This document shows, one piece after another, positions 46,603 through 60,792 of a stretch of DNA of 64,000 nt (position 1 is the stretch's first letter; every line of letters starts with the position of its first letter). Source of the DNA: Glutamicibacter sp. JL.03c (GTDB taxonomy: Bacteria > Actinomycetota > Actinomycetes > Actinomycetales > Micrococcaceae). The notes below the pieces were generated by a model. It saw nothing but the letters and a program-made list of their open reading frames with translations. It did no database searches and had not been told where the DNA came from. The stretch covers positions 186,001 through 250,000 of the forward strand of contig NZ_CP107575.1 of assembly GCF_025854375.1 (NCBI RefSeq), written 5' to 3'. The position numbers and the translations under genes were made by a program.

Positions 46603-47367
46603 ATGAAAAACGATCCAATCTCGATGACTTTCATTGGCAAAGATGGCAAGCCCCGTGCCAGCGTGCAGCAGGCCATCTTGAAGGGTATCGGCGTGCAACG
46701 CCCATTGGTGCTCGCGTACATCAGCCGCCTGCGCAAGAAGCATCCCCAGGCTGACACCGCTGAGTTGATGGCCCTGGTCGAGCGTGACTATCTGCGGGTA
46801 TCCACGGGTTCGGGAGCCGCTGTGGGAGGTACGGCGGCCGCGCCTGCCGTCGGCACGGGCGTGGCCTTGGGGCTTTCGGTGGTTGCCACCCTTGGATTCC
46901 TGGAGGCATCAGCCCTCTATGCCCAGAGCCTGGCTGAACTGCATGGCATTGCCATGGAGGACCCAGAACAGTCACGAGTCCTGGTGATGGGGATCCTCAT
47001 GGGAGATGAAGGCAGTGCAATGATTGCCGGACTCACGTCCCAGGCGGCGGGCCGCGGCGGCGGGCCGGTGAAAGGGTGGGCACAGGCGTTCGGAGCCAAC
47101 CGGAGCACCAGCTTCTACGCCGGGATGCAACGCACCTTGCAGAAGAAGTTCCTGCATAAGATCATCGGCACGCAGGCAGCTAGCGTGGTCGGACGACTGG
47201 TGCCCTTCGGCGTCGGTGCAGTGATCGGTGGAGCTGGCAACCGGTACATGGCAAAGCGTGTCATCGAAAACGCCGAACAGGCTTTTGCAGGTATACCCAC
47301 GGTGGTGCCCAGCGCGCTGCCGCTGGATGACCCACGAGTTCTGGAATCAGAAATCGTCGAAGACTAG
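46603..47367 (+). CDS. EcsC-like conserved protein
   Basis: A 254-residue protein with a hydrophobic glycine/alanine-rich core (SGAAVGGTAAAPAVGTGVAL, then GLSVVATLGFLEASALYAQS) and the segment LAELHGIAMEDPEQSRVLVM, which resembles the EcsC/DUF697-like group. A second glycine-rich segment (VVGRLVPFGVGAVIGGAGNR) lies near the C-terminus. It is probably peripheral or integral to the membrane. Function unknown. ATG 46603 follows GGGGGC. It is the last gene before the rRNA operon. Confidence 0.75.
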   Translation: MKNDPISMTFIGKDGKPRASVQQAILKGIGVQRPLVLAYISRLRKKHPQADTAELMALVERDYLRVSTGSGAAVGGTAAAPAVGTGVALGLSVVATLGFLEASALYAQSLAELHGIAMEDPEQSRVLVMGILMGDEGSAMIAGLTSQAAGRGGGPVKGWAQAFGANRSTSFYAGMQRTLQKKFLHKIIGTQAASVVGRLVPFGVGAVIGGAGNRYMAKRVIENAEQAFAGIPTVVPSALPLDDPRVLESEIVED

Positions 47368-47536
47368 CCAACGGCCCAGAGCTGTCCGGCGGCTGGTGAG
47401 CCCGCGACGAACTTCGGACCTCAGTTTCCGCAGCTCTGCGGGGTGTTTTTTGGGCGAAATTCGCATGAATCCGGGGCTGGGAGCGTGCACAATGATTTAA
47501 GTGTCGACGCTCACCCGTAAAAAGCAGCCACCCGAT

Positions 47537-47565
47537 TTGCACGGCCCCCCAAACCTGTGTATAGT
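47537..47565 (+). promoter_or_regulatory. rRNA promoter P1
   Basis: TTGCAC (47537-47542), a 17-base spacer and TATAGT (47560-47565) give a near-consensus vegetative promoter about 430 bases before the 16S gene. Confidence 0.8.
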
Positions 47566-47717
47566 TTTTCCTTGTCGCCGAGAGCAAAACGGAAGAAATA
47601 ACCGGATGCAAAACAGCGGCGAAACCCCAGAAAATCAACGGTTTCACACAGGTCACTGTGGGAAAGCGATGAAAGAATGGGAACCAAGAATACTGTTTCA
47701 AATCACAAACAATTGAT

Positions 47718-47747
47718 TTGACTTTCAGAAATTCGCGGTGATAAGAT
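47718..47747 (+). promoter_or_regulatory. rRNA promoter P2
   Basis: TTGACT (47718-47723), an 18-base spacer and TAAGAT (47742-47747) lie 250 bases before the 16S gene. Tandem promoters are usual for rRNA operons. Confidence 0.75.
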
Positions 47748-47811
47748 TTGAATATAACGCTGGACGAAATCATTGCCTGAATTGCTGTGCAATGGAGAAC
47801 CGGTAAGTGTT

Positions 47812-47838
47812 TGTTGTTTGAGAACTCAATAGTGTGCC
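47812..47838 (+). promoter_or_regulatory. boxA-type antitermination and leader processing signal
   Basis: TGTTTGAGAACTCAATAGTG is the conserved actinobacterial rRNA leader element that combines a boxA-like antitermination core with the start of the processing stem. A relative, TGTTTGGGAACTGTATAGTG, recurs at 49948-49967 before the 23S gene. Confidence 0.75.
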
Positions 47839-47995
47839 AAGTTTGTTGATACCGAATTATTTTATTTGGTGAATACATAACATTTGCTTGAGGCATTGCA
47901 CCCCCGTGCAGTGTTCTTGAGTGTTTTTTATTCGCCAGGATTTTTTCATTGATTCTCCCTTATTTTCCGAGGGGTTTCGGTGGCTTTTTGTTTTT

Positions 47996-53226
<5,231 letters not shown>

Positions 53227-53265
53227 ACAATAAAACAATATTTTACTAGCAATTATTATTGCTGT

Positions 53266-53278
53266 TCGCGTTCACTAT
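53266..53278 (+). repeat. 3' arm of the pre-23S processing stem
   Basis: TCGCGTTCACTAT, the exact complement of 49961-49973, about 40 bases beyond the 23S 3' end. Confidence 0.85.
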
Positions 53279-53399
53279 GCGGTTACGAGACAACAACCTC
53301 TTACCGGAAAACATGAGGTTTGAGGCAGGACCCTTGGTGGTCTTGCTGGTAGCACCGAAAACACATTCACCAAGAGTTGGTTTGTGTGCTTCGTGATTG

Positions 53400-53517
53400 T
53401 TACGGCGGTCATAGCGTGGGGGAAACGCCCGGTCCCATACCGAACCCGGAAGCTAAGGCCCATTGCGCCGATGGTACTGCACTCGTGAGGGTGTGGGAGA
53501 GTAGGTCACCGCCGGAC
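53400..53517 (+). rRNA. 5S ribosomal RNA
   Basis: About 118 bases starting TTACGGCGGTCATAGCGTGG and ending with GGTCACCGCCGGAC, whose terminal GGCGG/CCGCC pairing closes the molecule. The loop segment CCCATACCGAACCCGGAAGC is diagnostic. Confidence 0.96.
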
Positions 53518-53537
53518 TTAACTTGAGATGATGGTTT

Positions 53538-53570
53538 GAGGCCCTGACACACGGTGTGTGTCAGGGCCTC
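53538..53570 (+). terminator. rRNA operon terminator
   Basis: GAGGCCCTGACACA and TGTGTCAGGGCCTC form a 14-bp perfect stem with a 5-base loop, 20 bases after the 5S gene. Confidence 0.88.
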
Positions 53571-53708
53571 ACCTGTTTAACCAGTAGTTTGGTGGTGGGC
53601 TATCAGTTCGCCCCTTTTCCTGTTTAAGAGGGATATCGCTTGACGCATTCCTGCAGGCAGATTTAGAGTCAACGCACGCTATCGTCGTTGGCCGAGGAGA
53701 ATCCGCAG

Positions 53709-54293
53709 ATGGGGCAGCTAACCTACGCAATCAATGTGACCCTGGATGGCTGCATAGACCATAGGGTGGGCATCGTCGACGACGAGACCCATGACTATTT
53801 CACCAACTTAATGGATCAGCACGGTGCAATGCTTTGGGGCCGGACTACGTACGAAATGATGGAAGAGTACTGGCCGCTGGTGGCCAGCGGAGAAGTAGAG
53901 GCCCCCACTGCGCTTCGGGAATGGGCGATCAAGCTGCAGGCCAAGCCGAAGTATGTGGTATCTTCAACGCGCACCGATTTTCCCTGGAACAATAGCCATC
54001 ACCTTCACGGCGACTTAGCCGCGTCGGTACGAGAACTCGTGGAGCAAACCCCTAAAGGCGTGCTGCTCGGCAGCACCAAACTGGCTTCGTCCTTGGATCA
54101 GCTGGGACTAATCGATGAGTATCGCTTCTTGATCCACCCCATCATCGCAGGTCATGGTCCCAGATTATTCCACGAGGGCCTGGCCTGCGCCCGACGGCTT
54201 GAGCTGCTGGAAACGAAGATCCTCAGCAATCGTGTCATCGCTGTCCGCTATCAGCGCGCGGAGCAACGGGGTCCGATGCTTGCTGAGGGATAG
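53709..54293 (+). CDS. Dihydrofolate reductase-like protein (RibD C-terminal fold)
   Basis: A 194-residue protein of the RibD_C/dihydrofolate reductase superfamily: MGQLTYAINVTLDGCIDHRV, then GAMLWGRTTYEMMEEYWPLV and EYRFLIHPIIAGHGPRLFHE. It probably reduces a small substrate with NADPH; the folate role is not implied. I chose ATG 53709, about 11 bases after GAGGAG. A TTG at 53688 is in frame but upstream of that site. Confidence 0.9.
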   Translation: MGQLTYAINVTLDGCIDHRVGIVDDETHDYFTNLMDQHGAMLWGRTTYEMMEEYWPLVASGEVEAPTALREWAIKLQAKPKYVVSSTRTDFPWNNSHHLHGDLAASVRELVEQTPKGVLLGSTKLASSLDQLGLIDEYRFLIHPIIAGHGPRLFHEGLACARRLELLETKILSNRVIAVRYQRAEQRGPMLAEG

Positions 54294-54694
54294 GCGGACA
54301 ACGGCATTGTGCAGGATTCCGGACTGTGCCTCGTGGACGCCGGGAGGTGAAACACCGTGGGTGCGGTGGCAGTGCAATGGATTCCGACTGGCAGGCGGCA
54401 AGCGGGAATGGTCCGCTGCTGTCCTGCGCGCCCAGCCGAGCAGTAGGCGAATGCATCGGATAATAATAAGCCGGTGCCGTCCAAGTGATCGCGACGCAGG
54501 TTTCCGGGGGGGGCATGGAGCGGTCGCTTTCGCCAGTTCCTTCTGTCTTGTGGCGCTCTGGCAAGAAGCATGGACGGCTGCAATGCACATCGGGTACGAG
54601 GCAAAGTCACGAGCAGATTTCCATGCCAGCTGTGCGACGTTGCGCCATGGTACCGATGGCGGGAATATGGGCTGCATCGCGTAGCGTAGGAACC
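54294..54694. other. Gap without a recognised gene
   Basis: About 400 bases between the reductase-like gene and the GDPD gene. Open frames on both strands (for example 54154-54684) overlap the real gene and show no family. No terminator or RNA gene was recognised. Confidence 0.5.
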
Positions 54695-55564
54695 ATGGAT
54701 ACGCTCTTCTTCGCCCACCGCGGCAGTTCCCATAAATATTCGGAGAATACCCGGGCCGCCTACCTGCAGGCCATCGACGAGGGGGCCGACGGGATCGAAT
54801 GCGATGTCCACTTGAGCAAGGACGGCCAAGTGGTCTGCCACCACGACCCCACGGTGGATCGCACCTCCGATGCCTCGGGCCTGGTCTCGGCCTTCACCCT
54901 CGAGCAGCTCAAGGCCATGGACTTCACCGGGGTGGTGCCCGCCGAGGTGCCGGCCGAGTACGGCACCGAGAACGAGCAGCTGCTCAGCCTGGATGAGCTG
55001 CTGGCGCTGATCGAGGAACGCGGCAAGCCGGTGGGCCTGGCCGTGGAGATCAAGCACCCCAGCGCCTATGGCTACCTGCTCGAAGACCGGGTGCTGCAGG
55101 TGCTTGCCGCCCATGGCTTCGACCCGCAGACCGGCCGCGCCGGAAGCCAGGGGCAGATCGCGGTGACATTGATGAGCTTCGAACCCGATGCGCTACGCTA
55201 TCTGGGGCGCACGGTGAACACCGATCTGCTGTGCCAGCTGATGACCGAGGTGAATCCCGACTACATCCAGGAGCTCTTGGACTCCGGGCAGGTCGGGCGG
55301 GCCTCGGTCTACTCGGTGCTCTACCGCTCGGTGGCCGAGGGTATTGAGCTGATCAACGCCGGGGGCGCCGGCATCATCGGATCCGGGGTGGCCTGGACCC
55401 GGGCCAATGAGCAGATGGTGCGCCGCTGGGTGGCTGAAGGACGCCAAGCGCGGATCTGGACCGTGGATCGGCCCGCCGACGCGCAGTATTTGATCGACCT
55501 CGGGGTCGGGGAACTGACCAGCAACCGTCCGGTGGAACTTCGCAGGGAATTGGAGCAGCACTAG
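54695..55564 (+). CDS. Glycerophosphodiester phosphodiesterase family protein
   Basis: A 289-residue TIM-barrel enzyme. Catalytic and metal residues are visible as His8-Arg9 in [14 protein letters not shown], Glu35 and Asp37 in [12 protein letters not shown], and the His of [11 protein letters not shown]. It hydrolyses glycerophosphodiesters to glycerol-3-phosphate and an alcohol. There is no signal peptide, so it is cytoplasmic. ATG 54695 follows TAGGAA. It leads a compact plus-strand group with alaX and azlCD. Confidence 0.93.
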   Translation: MDTLFFAHRGSSHKYSENTRAAYLQAIDEGADGIECDVHLSKDGQVVCHHDPTVDRTSDASGLVSAFTLEQLKAMDFTGVVPAEVPAEYGTENEQLLSLDELLALIEERGKPVGLAVEIKHPSAYGYLLEDRVLQVLAAHGFDPQTGRAGSQGQIAVTLMSFEPDALRYLGRTVNTDLLCQLMTEVNPDYIQELLDSGQVGRASVYSVLYRSVAEGIELINAGGAGIIGSGVAWTRANEQMVRRWVAEGRQARIWTVDRPADAQYLIDLGVGELTSNRPVELRRELEQH

Positions 55565-55568
55565 AGCC

Positions 55569-56255
55569 ATGGGCATGAAGAACAGCGAACAGGTCAACCT
55601 GTATCTGGAAGACACCTACGTTTTCAGCACCGAAGCCACCGTGATTGCCGCCGGCAGCGACGACGAGGGCCCGTGGATGGCGCTCAGCCCCAATATCTTC
55701 CACCCGCGCGGCGGGGGACAGCCCGAGGATTCGGGCACCGTGGATGGGCAGGAAGCCAGCGTGCAGCGCGCCGATGACGGGCTGGTGATCCTGCGCGGAG
55801 CCGGAAGCAAGCCGGTGGGCGCCGTGGTGCACACGCAGATCGATCGCGCACTGCGCCTGAAGCATGCGGCCTTGCACACCGCCGGGCATGTGCTGGGTTT
55901 TGCCGGCGAGGATCGCGGCTGGCAGCACAAGGGCCACTCGCACTTCCCGGGGCAGTCGCGCCTGGACTTCGACCCGCAGAGCATTGACCTGCCGCTGGCC
56001 GATCCAGCCCAGCGTGATGCCGCCAGGGCCTGGCTGCAGCAGCGCGTCGACGAGCTGCTGGCCCAGGGCGGGGCGGTGACCGCCGTGATGGACGAGGCCG
56101 GATGGCGGACCGTCACCATTGCCGGAATCAACGCCGAACCCTGTGGCGGCACCCATGTCAGCCACGTGGACCAGCTGCGCGATGTCACCATTGGCGAGGC
56201 CAAGGTCAAGCGCGGGGCGTACAAGGTTCGCTACGAGGCCAGCCATAGTGTCTAG
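55569..56255 (+). CDS. Alanyl-tRNA editing protein AlaX
   Basis: A 228-residue trans-editing hydrolase that removes wrongly attached amino acids (serine or glycine) from tRNA-Ala. Zinc ligands are in [15 protein letters not shown] and [12 protein letters not shown]. The sequence [11 protein letters not shown] is the family substrate loop. It starts four bases after the GDPD stop. A second ATG at 55575 is in frame. Its end overlaps the AzlC gene by eight bases. Confidence 0.92.
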   Translation: MGMKNSEQVNLYLEDTYVFSTEATVIAAGSDDEGPWMALSPNIFHPRGGGQPEDSGTVDGQEASVQRADDGLVILRGAGSKPVGAVVHTQIDRALRLKHAALHTAGHVLGFAGEDRGWQHKGHSHFPGQSRLDFDPQSIDLPLADPAQRDAARAWLQQRVDELLAQGGAVTAVMDEAGWRTVTIAGINAEPCGGTHVSHVDQLRDVTIGEAKVKRGAYKVRYEASHSV

Positions 56256-56967
56256 CCTTTTGACCCCGGCGACCAAGATGGGGCTGTCCATCTCGATCGC
56301 CACCGGGTTGTACGGAATTTCCTTTGGCGCGCTGTCCATTGCCGCCGGGCTGAACCTCTGGCAGACCGTGGCCTTGAGCGCCCTGATGTTCACCGGCGGA
56401 TCGCAGTTCGCCTTCCTCGGCGTGGTCTCCGGCGGCGGGGCAGGCGCGGCAGCCTTTTCGGCCGCCTCGCTGCTGGGCGTGCGCAACGCCGTGTACGGCA
56501 TGCAGATCAAGCAGACCTTGCGCCCGCACGGCCGGCACGTTCCGTGGATGGCCCAGGTGACCATCGACGAATCCACCGCGGTGAGCCTCAGCCAGGCTGG
56601 GATCGGGGAAAAGCGCCGCGGATTCTTCACCGCAGGCATCGGGGTGTACGTGCTGTGGAACCTGTTCACCGTCATCGGCGCGCTGCTGGGCGAGCGCATG
56701 GGGGACCCGGCGGCCTGGGGGCTTGACGGGGCGGCGGTGGCGGCCTTTATCGGCCTGCTGTGGCCTCGGCTCACCTCCATGCAGCCGGCGCTGATTGCCG
56801 TGGCGGCGGCGATCCTGACCGCGCTGGCGGTGCCCGTCAGCGCACCCGGCCTGCCCATTTTGATCACCGCCGTCGCCGCCGCGCTCTACGCGGTGATGAC
56901 CGTGCGCACAAAGCCAGCGGCAACAGAACATGGCGGGCTGCGCAGCGTGGATGAGGAGCAGGCATGA
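56248..56967 (+). CDS. azlC: AzlC family branched-chain amino acid permease subunit
   Basis: A 239-residue membrane protein, the large subunit of the AzlCD exporter. Family marks are [34 protein letters not shown] and [13 protein letters not shown] 56248 overlaps the alaX end by eight bases and gives [21 protein letters not shown] longer frame from 56119 would lie inside alaX and is rejected. Its stop overlaps the azlD start (ATGA). Confidence 0.92.
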   Translation: MSSLLTPATKMGLSISIATGLYGISFGALSIAAGLNLWQTVALSALMFTGGSQFAFLGVVSGGGAGAAAFSAASLLGVRNAVYGMQIKQTLRPHGRHVPWMAQVTIDESTAVSLSQAGIGEKRRGFFTAGIGVYVLWNLFTVIGALLGERMGDPAAWGLDGAAVAAFIGLLWPRLTSMQPALIAVAAAILTALAVPVSAPGLPILITAVAAALYAVMTVRTKPAATEHGGLRSVDEEQA

Positions 56968-57281
56968 GCGAACTGAGCTGGTGGATCCTGGCATCGTGCC
57001 TCACCGCCTATGCCATCAAGCTCTGCGGCTACTTCGTGCCGCGCAAAGTGCTCGATTCACCGATGATGGCCCATGTGGCCTCGACCTTGACCGTGGCATT
57101 GCTGGCCTCGCTGGTCACGGTCAACGCCTTCACCTCGGGCCAGGAACTGGTGATCGATGCGCGCATCGGCGCCTTGGCGGCCGCCGTGATCGCGTTGATC
57201 TTCAAGGCACCCTATCTTGTAGTGGTGCTCGTCGGGGCGCTGGCCGCGGTAGTCTTGCGGGCTACCGGGCTGGCTGCCTGA
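56964..57281 (+). CDS. azlD: AzlD family small permease subunit
   Basis: A 105-residue protein with three to four membrane segments (WILASCLTAYAIKLCGYFVP, HVASTLTVALLASLVTVNAF), the usual size of AzlD. It forms the branched-chain amino acid exporter with AzlC. Coupled by ATGA overlap. Confidence 0.9.
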   Translation: MSELSWWILASCLTAYAIKLCGYFVPRKVLDSPMMAHVASTLTVALLASLVTVNAFTSGQELVIDARIGALAAAVIALIFKAPYLVVVLVGALAAVVLRATGLAA

Positions 57282-57321
57282 GGCAGATGACAAGCCGGGG
57301 CAGTGGTGGGAAAGTAGAGGC

Positions 57322-57648
57322 ATGATTGTAGCTTTTTCTGTAGCCCCCTCCGGTACCGGCAGCAACCCCGATGGCTCGGTGCATGATGCCGTCGCCGAAG
57401 CCGTGAAAGTGGTGCGCGATTCCGGCCTGCCCAACCGCACCAGTTCGATGTTCACCGAAATCGAGGGTGAATGGGACGAGGTCTTCGACGTCGTCAAGCG
57501 CGCCACCGAAGCCGTGGCGCCTTTCGGTTCGCGCATCTCGCTGGTGATTAAGGCTGATATCCGCCCCGGACGCGAAGGCGAACTGGACGGGAAGATCCAG
57601 CGGCTCGAAAAGGCTATCAAGGATAGCGAGGAGAGTGCATTAAAATGA
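57322..57648 (+). CDS. MTH1187-family thiamine-binding protein
   Basis: A 108-residue ferredoxin-like-fold protein: MIVAFSVAPSGTGSNPDGSV, then EIEGEWDEVFDVVKRATEAV. Members bind thiamine or its precursors. The gene overlaps the O-methyltransferase start by four bases (ATGA), so both are made together, but a functional link is not evident. Confidence 0.88.
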   Translation: MIVAFSVAPSGTGSNPDGSVHDAVAEAVKVVRDSGLPNRTSSMFTEIEGEWDEVFDVVKRATEAVAPFGSRISLVIKADIRPGREGELDGKIQRLEKAIKDSEESALK

Positions 57649-58334
57649 TCCGCCATTCAACTGACCGTGAGGCCGGTGTAGTTGAGCAGTATCTCGAGGA
57701 ATCCCTCGGGCTTGGAATCGAGTCCCTGGAAAAGGGCCGCGAGCACGCGCGGGCTGCCGGCTTGCCGCCCATCGAAGTCAGCGCCGGCCAGGGCAAGCTC
57801 CTGCAGCTGCTGGCCGAAATGATCGGAGCTCGCCGGGTTTTGGAGATCGGCACCCTGGGTGGCTATTCGACCAGCTGGCTTGCCCTCGGAGTCGGCGCGG
57901 CGGGCACGGTCATCACCTGCGAATTCGAGCCGTTGCACGCCTCGGTAGCGCGGGAGAACCTGGAACGCGCCGGGCTTGCGGACCGGGTGCAGATCAAGCT
58001 GGGCGCCGCCGAAGGCACCTTGGATTCACTGATAGCCAGGCGAACCGAGGCTTTCGACCTGGTCTTCATCGATGCCGACAAGCGCAATAACGTCCTCTAT
58101 CTTGAACACGCGCTGGCGCTGTCGCATCCGGGCACCGTGCTGGTGCTCGACAACGTGGTGCGCGGCGGTGCGATCCTGGAAGATCCAGGAAAGCTGGGCA
58201 ACCAGGAAGCCGATGTGCGCGGGGTCCAGGAATCGCTGGCGTGGCTGCGCGATAACCCGAGGGTGTCGGCCACCGCGCTGCAGACCCTGGGTGCCAAGGG
58301 CTGGGACGGATTCGCGATCGCGCGGGTGGTGTAG
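57645..58334 (+). CDS. O-methyltransferase (caffeoyl-CoA type)
   Basis: A 229-residue SAM-dependent methyltransferase of the Methyltransf_3 family. SAM site VLEIGTLGGYSTSWLALGVG and metal/catalytic region DLVFIDADKRNN followed by VLVLDNVVRGG are typical. These enzymes methylate catechol-like hydroxyls. Substrate unknown. Confidence 0.92.
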   Translation: MIRHSTDREAGVVEQYLEESLGLGIESLEKGREHARAAGLPPIEVSAGQGKLLQLLAEMIGARRVLEIGTLGGYSTSWLALGVGAAGTVITCEFEPLHASVARENLERAGLADRVQIKLGAAEGTLDSLIARRTEAFDLVFIDADKRNNVLYLEHALALSHPGTVLVLDNVVRGGAILEDPGKLGNQEADVRGVQESLAWLRDNPRVSATALQTLGAKGWDGFAIARVV

Positions 58335-58337
58335 GCG

Positions 58338-58718
58338 CTAGCGCGCTGAGTGGTGGCCGCGGTATTCCTGCTCGAATTCCTCGTCGGCGTCGTGGATGAA
58401 CGGCGGTGACTTGATGATGAAATACAGCACCGCCACCCCGCAGAGGATGGCCGCGGGCGCGCCAATCCAGAATGCGTACTCGGTATTGCGCACCAGCCCG
58501 GCGACGACCGGGCCCACCAGCATCGGGATGATGTAGTAGTAATGCTTCGGGGCCGCAGGGCCCCAAAAGCGTTCAAGCTTGGATAAGAGGCTGAAGCCGG
58601 CAGCCAGGATGATGCATCCGAGCAAGATCACCCACAGCGTGGACGACAGGCTGATGGTGAGGGTCAATGAGCCGACTAGTCCTGCAGTTAAACACGCGTA
58701 CTTCGTATTTTGATGCAA
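58338..58718 (-). CDS. Hypothetical membrane protein, 126 residues
   Basis: A small protein with about four membrane segments (LVGSLTLTISLSSTLWVILL, YYIIPMLVGPVVAGLV, GAPAAILCGVAVLYFII) and an acidic C-terminal tail (DADEEFEQEY). I recognise no family. It is convergent with the methyltransferase gene, three bases away. Confidence 0.7.
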   Translation of the reverse strand: MHQNTKYACLTAGLVGSLTLTISLSSTLWVILLGCIILAAGFSLLSKLERFWGPAAPKHYYYIIPMLVGPVVAGLVRNTEYAFWIGAPAAILCGVAVLYFIIKSPPFIHDADEEFEQEYRGHHSAR

Positions 58719-58874
58719 GCCCTCGCCTCTTTTTTCTGCTCCGGATGGATTGAACCTCGACTAGTATTTTTTCAAACACTTAGACAGTCCGCAATCCTAC
58801 TTAAGTAGGAGGGCCACGTGGAGCGTTGGCGGAAATAGCCTGGGGCACTGCCGTAGGGTATAAATGTGCCACAT

Positions 58875-59381
58875 ATGAACGACTACCGAATCCGACTGGC
58901 TGCCGAACACGACGTGCGCCAAGCGCTGGAAATGAAGCTGCAATGCTGGCGTGAGGCCTATGCCGAATTGCGCGAACCGTCCTTCTTCGCGCATCACGAA
59001 AAAGAACTCGACGGGCAAGTTGCGTGGTGGGAACGAGGACTGGCCTCCGGGGCGCAGTTCTTCATCGCCGAAGACCGGCAGGGCAAGATCATCGGGCTGG
59101 CCGGTGGCACCCCGGCCATCGAGGAAGACCGCGATGCCGGCGTCGATATCGAGCTGGGCATGCTCTACGTGCTCGAAGAGTACTACGGCAGCGGCCTGGG
59201 CGCCCATCTGATGGACGTGGTGCTCGGGCAGCGCGAAGCCCTGGTCTGGGTCCTGGAAGGCAATGATCGGGCCATGGCCTTCTTCGAAAAGCACGGATTC
59301 ACCGCCGACGGAACCACCGAAGCCCTGGTGGGCACCTGGCAGGGTCTGGCCGAACGACGGATGGTGCGCGCGCATGGCTAG
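58875..59381 (+). CDS. GNAT-family N-acetyltransferase
   Basis: A 168-residue acetyltransferase. The acetyl-CoA loop is seen in ELGMLYVLEEYYGSGLGAHL, and the C-terminal part AMAFFEKHGFTADGTTE is the usual GNAT end. I chose ATG 58875: TATAAA at 58859-58864 would start transcription close to it, so the message may be leaderless. An in-frame GTG lies nine bases earlier. Overlaps the next gene by eight bases. Confidence 0.88.
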   Translation: MNDYRIRLAAEHDVRQALEMKLQCWREAYAELREPSFFAHHEKELDGQVAWWERGLASGAQFFIAEDRQGKIIGLAGGTPAIEEDRDAGVDIELGMLYVLEEYYGSGLGAHLMDVVLGQREALVWVLEGNDRAMAFFEKHGFTADGTTEALVGTWQGLAERRMVRAHG

Positions 59382-60201
59382 GGACACGAAGGACCCGCTG
59401 CTCGGCGAATTCCCGATCGATACCGGAACCGCCATCATCGAGGCCGACCCCTACGGAGGGAACCGCTACATCCTGAAGGTCAACGGGGTTCCCTCATCGC
59501 ATGTGGATCTGGATGATCCGACCTACCTGGACTTCGAGTACATGCGTTGGATGGAGCCGATTTTCATCTACGGCTTCCCGGCCGCGGACTATGACGGCCG
59601 CGCCCGCAAGCTGCGCGTGCTGCACCTGGGTGGCGGAGGCTGCTCCATGGCCCGCTGGGTCGCGGCCAGCTACGAAAACGCCCGCCAGGTAGTGGTGGAG
59701 CTCGATGCGAAGCTCGCTGAACTGGTGCGCACCAGCTTCGACGTGCCACGCGCCCCGCTGGTCCGCCTGCGGGTGGGCGATGCCGGCCAGGTGCTGCCCA
59801 CGCTGAGCGAAGAGAGCCGCGACGTGATCATCCGCGACGTATTCGCCGGGAGCACCACCCCGCGCGAACTGACCACGGTGGACTACGCCCTCCAGGCCCA
59901 ACGGGTCCTGGATGGCGGTGGCGTGTACATCATGAACTGCGGGGACACCGCGGATCTGGCCGGAGCCAGGGCCGAGGCCGCCACCTTGCTCGAGGTCTTC
60001 GAGCATGTGGCCATGATCGCCGACCCGCCGATGCTCAAGGGCCGCCGCTACGGCAATATCGTTTTCCTGGCCAGCGACGAACCGCTCAGCCTCGGCGCCG
60101 GGTTCGAACGCAACCTGCGCACCGCCCCGCTGCCGGCGCAGCTGGTCTCCGGGGCAGGCGTGCAGCGCTTTGCCGCCGGGGCATCGCCGATCCTTCCCTA
60201 G
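59374..60201 (+). CDS. Spermidine synthase-like methyltransferase-fold protein
   Basis: A 275-residue protein of the spermidine synthase-like family: LRVLHLGGGGCSMARWVAAS nucleotide loop, VVVELDAKLAELVRTSFDV acidic strand, and DVIIRDVFAGSTTPRELT. The catalytic Asp region of true spermidine synthases differs, so aminopropyl transfer is uncertain. ATG 59374 lies within the GNAT end, which suggests co-translation. Cytoplasmic. Confidence 0.82.
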   Translation: MARDTKDPLLGEFPIDTGTAIIEADPYGGNRYILKVNGVPSSHVDLDDPTYLDFEYMRWMEPIFIYGFPAADYDGRARKLRVLHLGGGGCSMARWVAASYENARQVVVELDAKLAELVRTSFDVPRAPLVRLRVGDAGQVLPTLSEESRDVIIRDVFAGSTTPRELTTVDYALQAQRVLDGGGVYIMNCGDTADLAGARAEAATLLEVFEHVAMIADPPMLKGRRYGNIVFLASDEPLSLGAGFERNLRTAPLPAQLVSGAGVQRFAAGASPILP

Positions 60202-60698
60202 GATGCCTCCCCGCGCCGGTAGCTGGAGCCATCGGCGGCCCGCAGCAGCAACGCGTGGTCGACCATGTACCGGCGCAGCAGGGCGACATCCGGGTGGAAG
60301 ACCCGTAACCGCTCATTGACCTGCTCCTCGCGCAGTGGTTCATCGGCGCCGATCACCGCGTCGCGGATGGAAACCAGCACTTCATGCCGGTCAGCGGGCT
60401 TGGCCGGCAGCGTATCGAGCCGGTGGCCGGTGAAAAACCGCTGGATGCCGGTACGGTCCGCCTTCGCCGCGCTCGCCGAGGACAGCGTCTGATCCAGCAG
60501 CTCTTCGTTCAACTGCCCGTCCTGGCCGAGCAGGCCGATCTTCTGCCAGCGAGCGAGGTCCTTGAGCTGCGTCTTGCCCGGCTGTTCCGGGAGCCCGGCG
60601 CCTAAGAGGACCGCTCCCAGCAGCTGCCGCATGCCCGGGTTCTTTAGTCCCGCGGCCACTTGGATCCAGGTTCCCGCGGTGTTCTGCTCTTGGCTCAT
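60198..60698 (-). CDS. DUF2087 domain protein
   Basis: A 166-residue protein whose C-terminal half matches DUF2087 (LPAKPADRHEVLVSIRDAVI, then REEQVNERLRVFHPDVALLR and RYMVDHALLLR). These are small helical proteins, possibly nucleic-acid binding; function unknown. Convergent with the spermidine synthase-like gene, overlapping by four bases. Confidence 0.85.
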   Translation of the reverse strand: MSQEQNTAGTWIQVAAGLKNPGMRQLLGAVLLGAGLPEQPGKTQLKDLARWQKIGLLGQDGQLNEELLDQTLSSASAAKADRTGIQRFFTGHRLDTLPAKPADRHEVLVSIRDAVIGADEPLREEQVNERLRVFHPDVALLRRYMVDHALLLRAADGSSYRRGEAS

Positions 60699-60740
60699 GT
60701 CCCTATCCTAGCCACGCTTGGGGCGCTGGCAGGGCGCAAA

Positions 60741-60773
60741 ACAGCCCGCCATGAGAACGTCATGGCGGGCTGT
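60741..60773 (-). terminator. Terminator of the purine permease gene
   Basis: ACAGCCCGCCATGA and TCATGGCGGGCTGT form a 14-bp perfect stem with a 5-base loop; on the minus strand TTT follows. It lies 20 bases after the permease stop. Confidence 0.88.
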
Positions 60774-60792
60774 GCACTGTGGTGCGCGGTGG

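Noticed and set aside
54154-54684. Open frames on both strands after the reductase-like gene
   Set aside because: They overlap the end of the real gene in another frame and show no conserved pattern.
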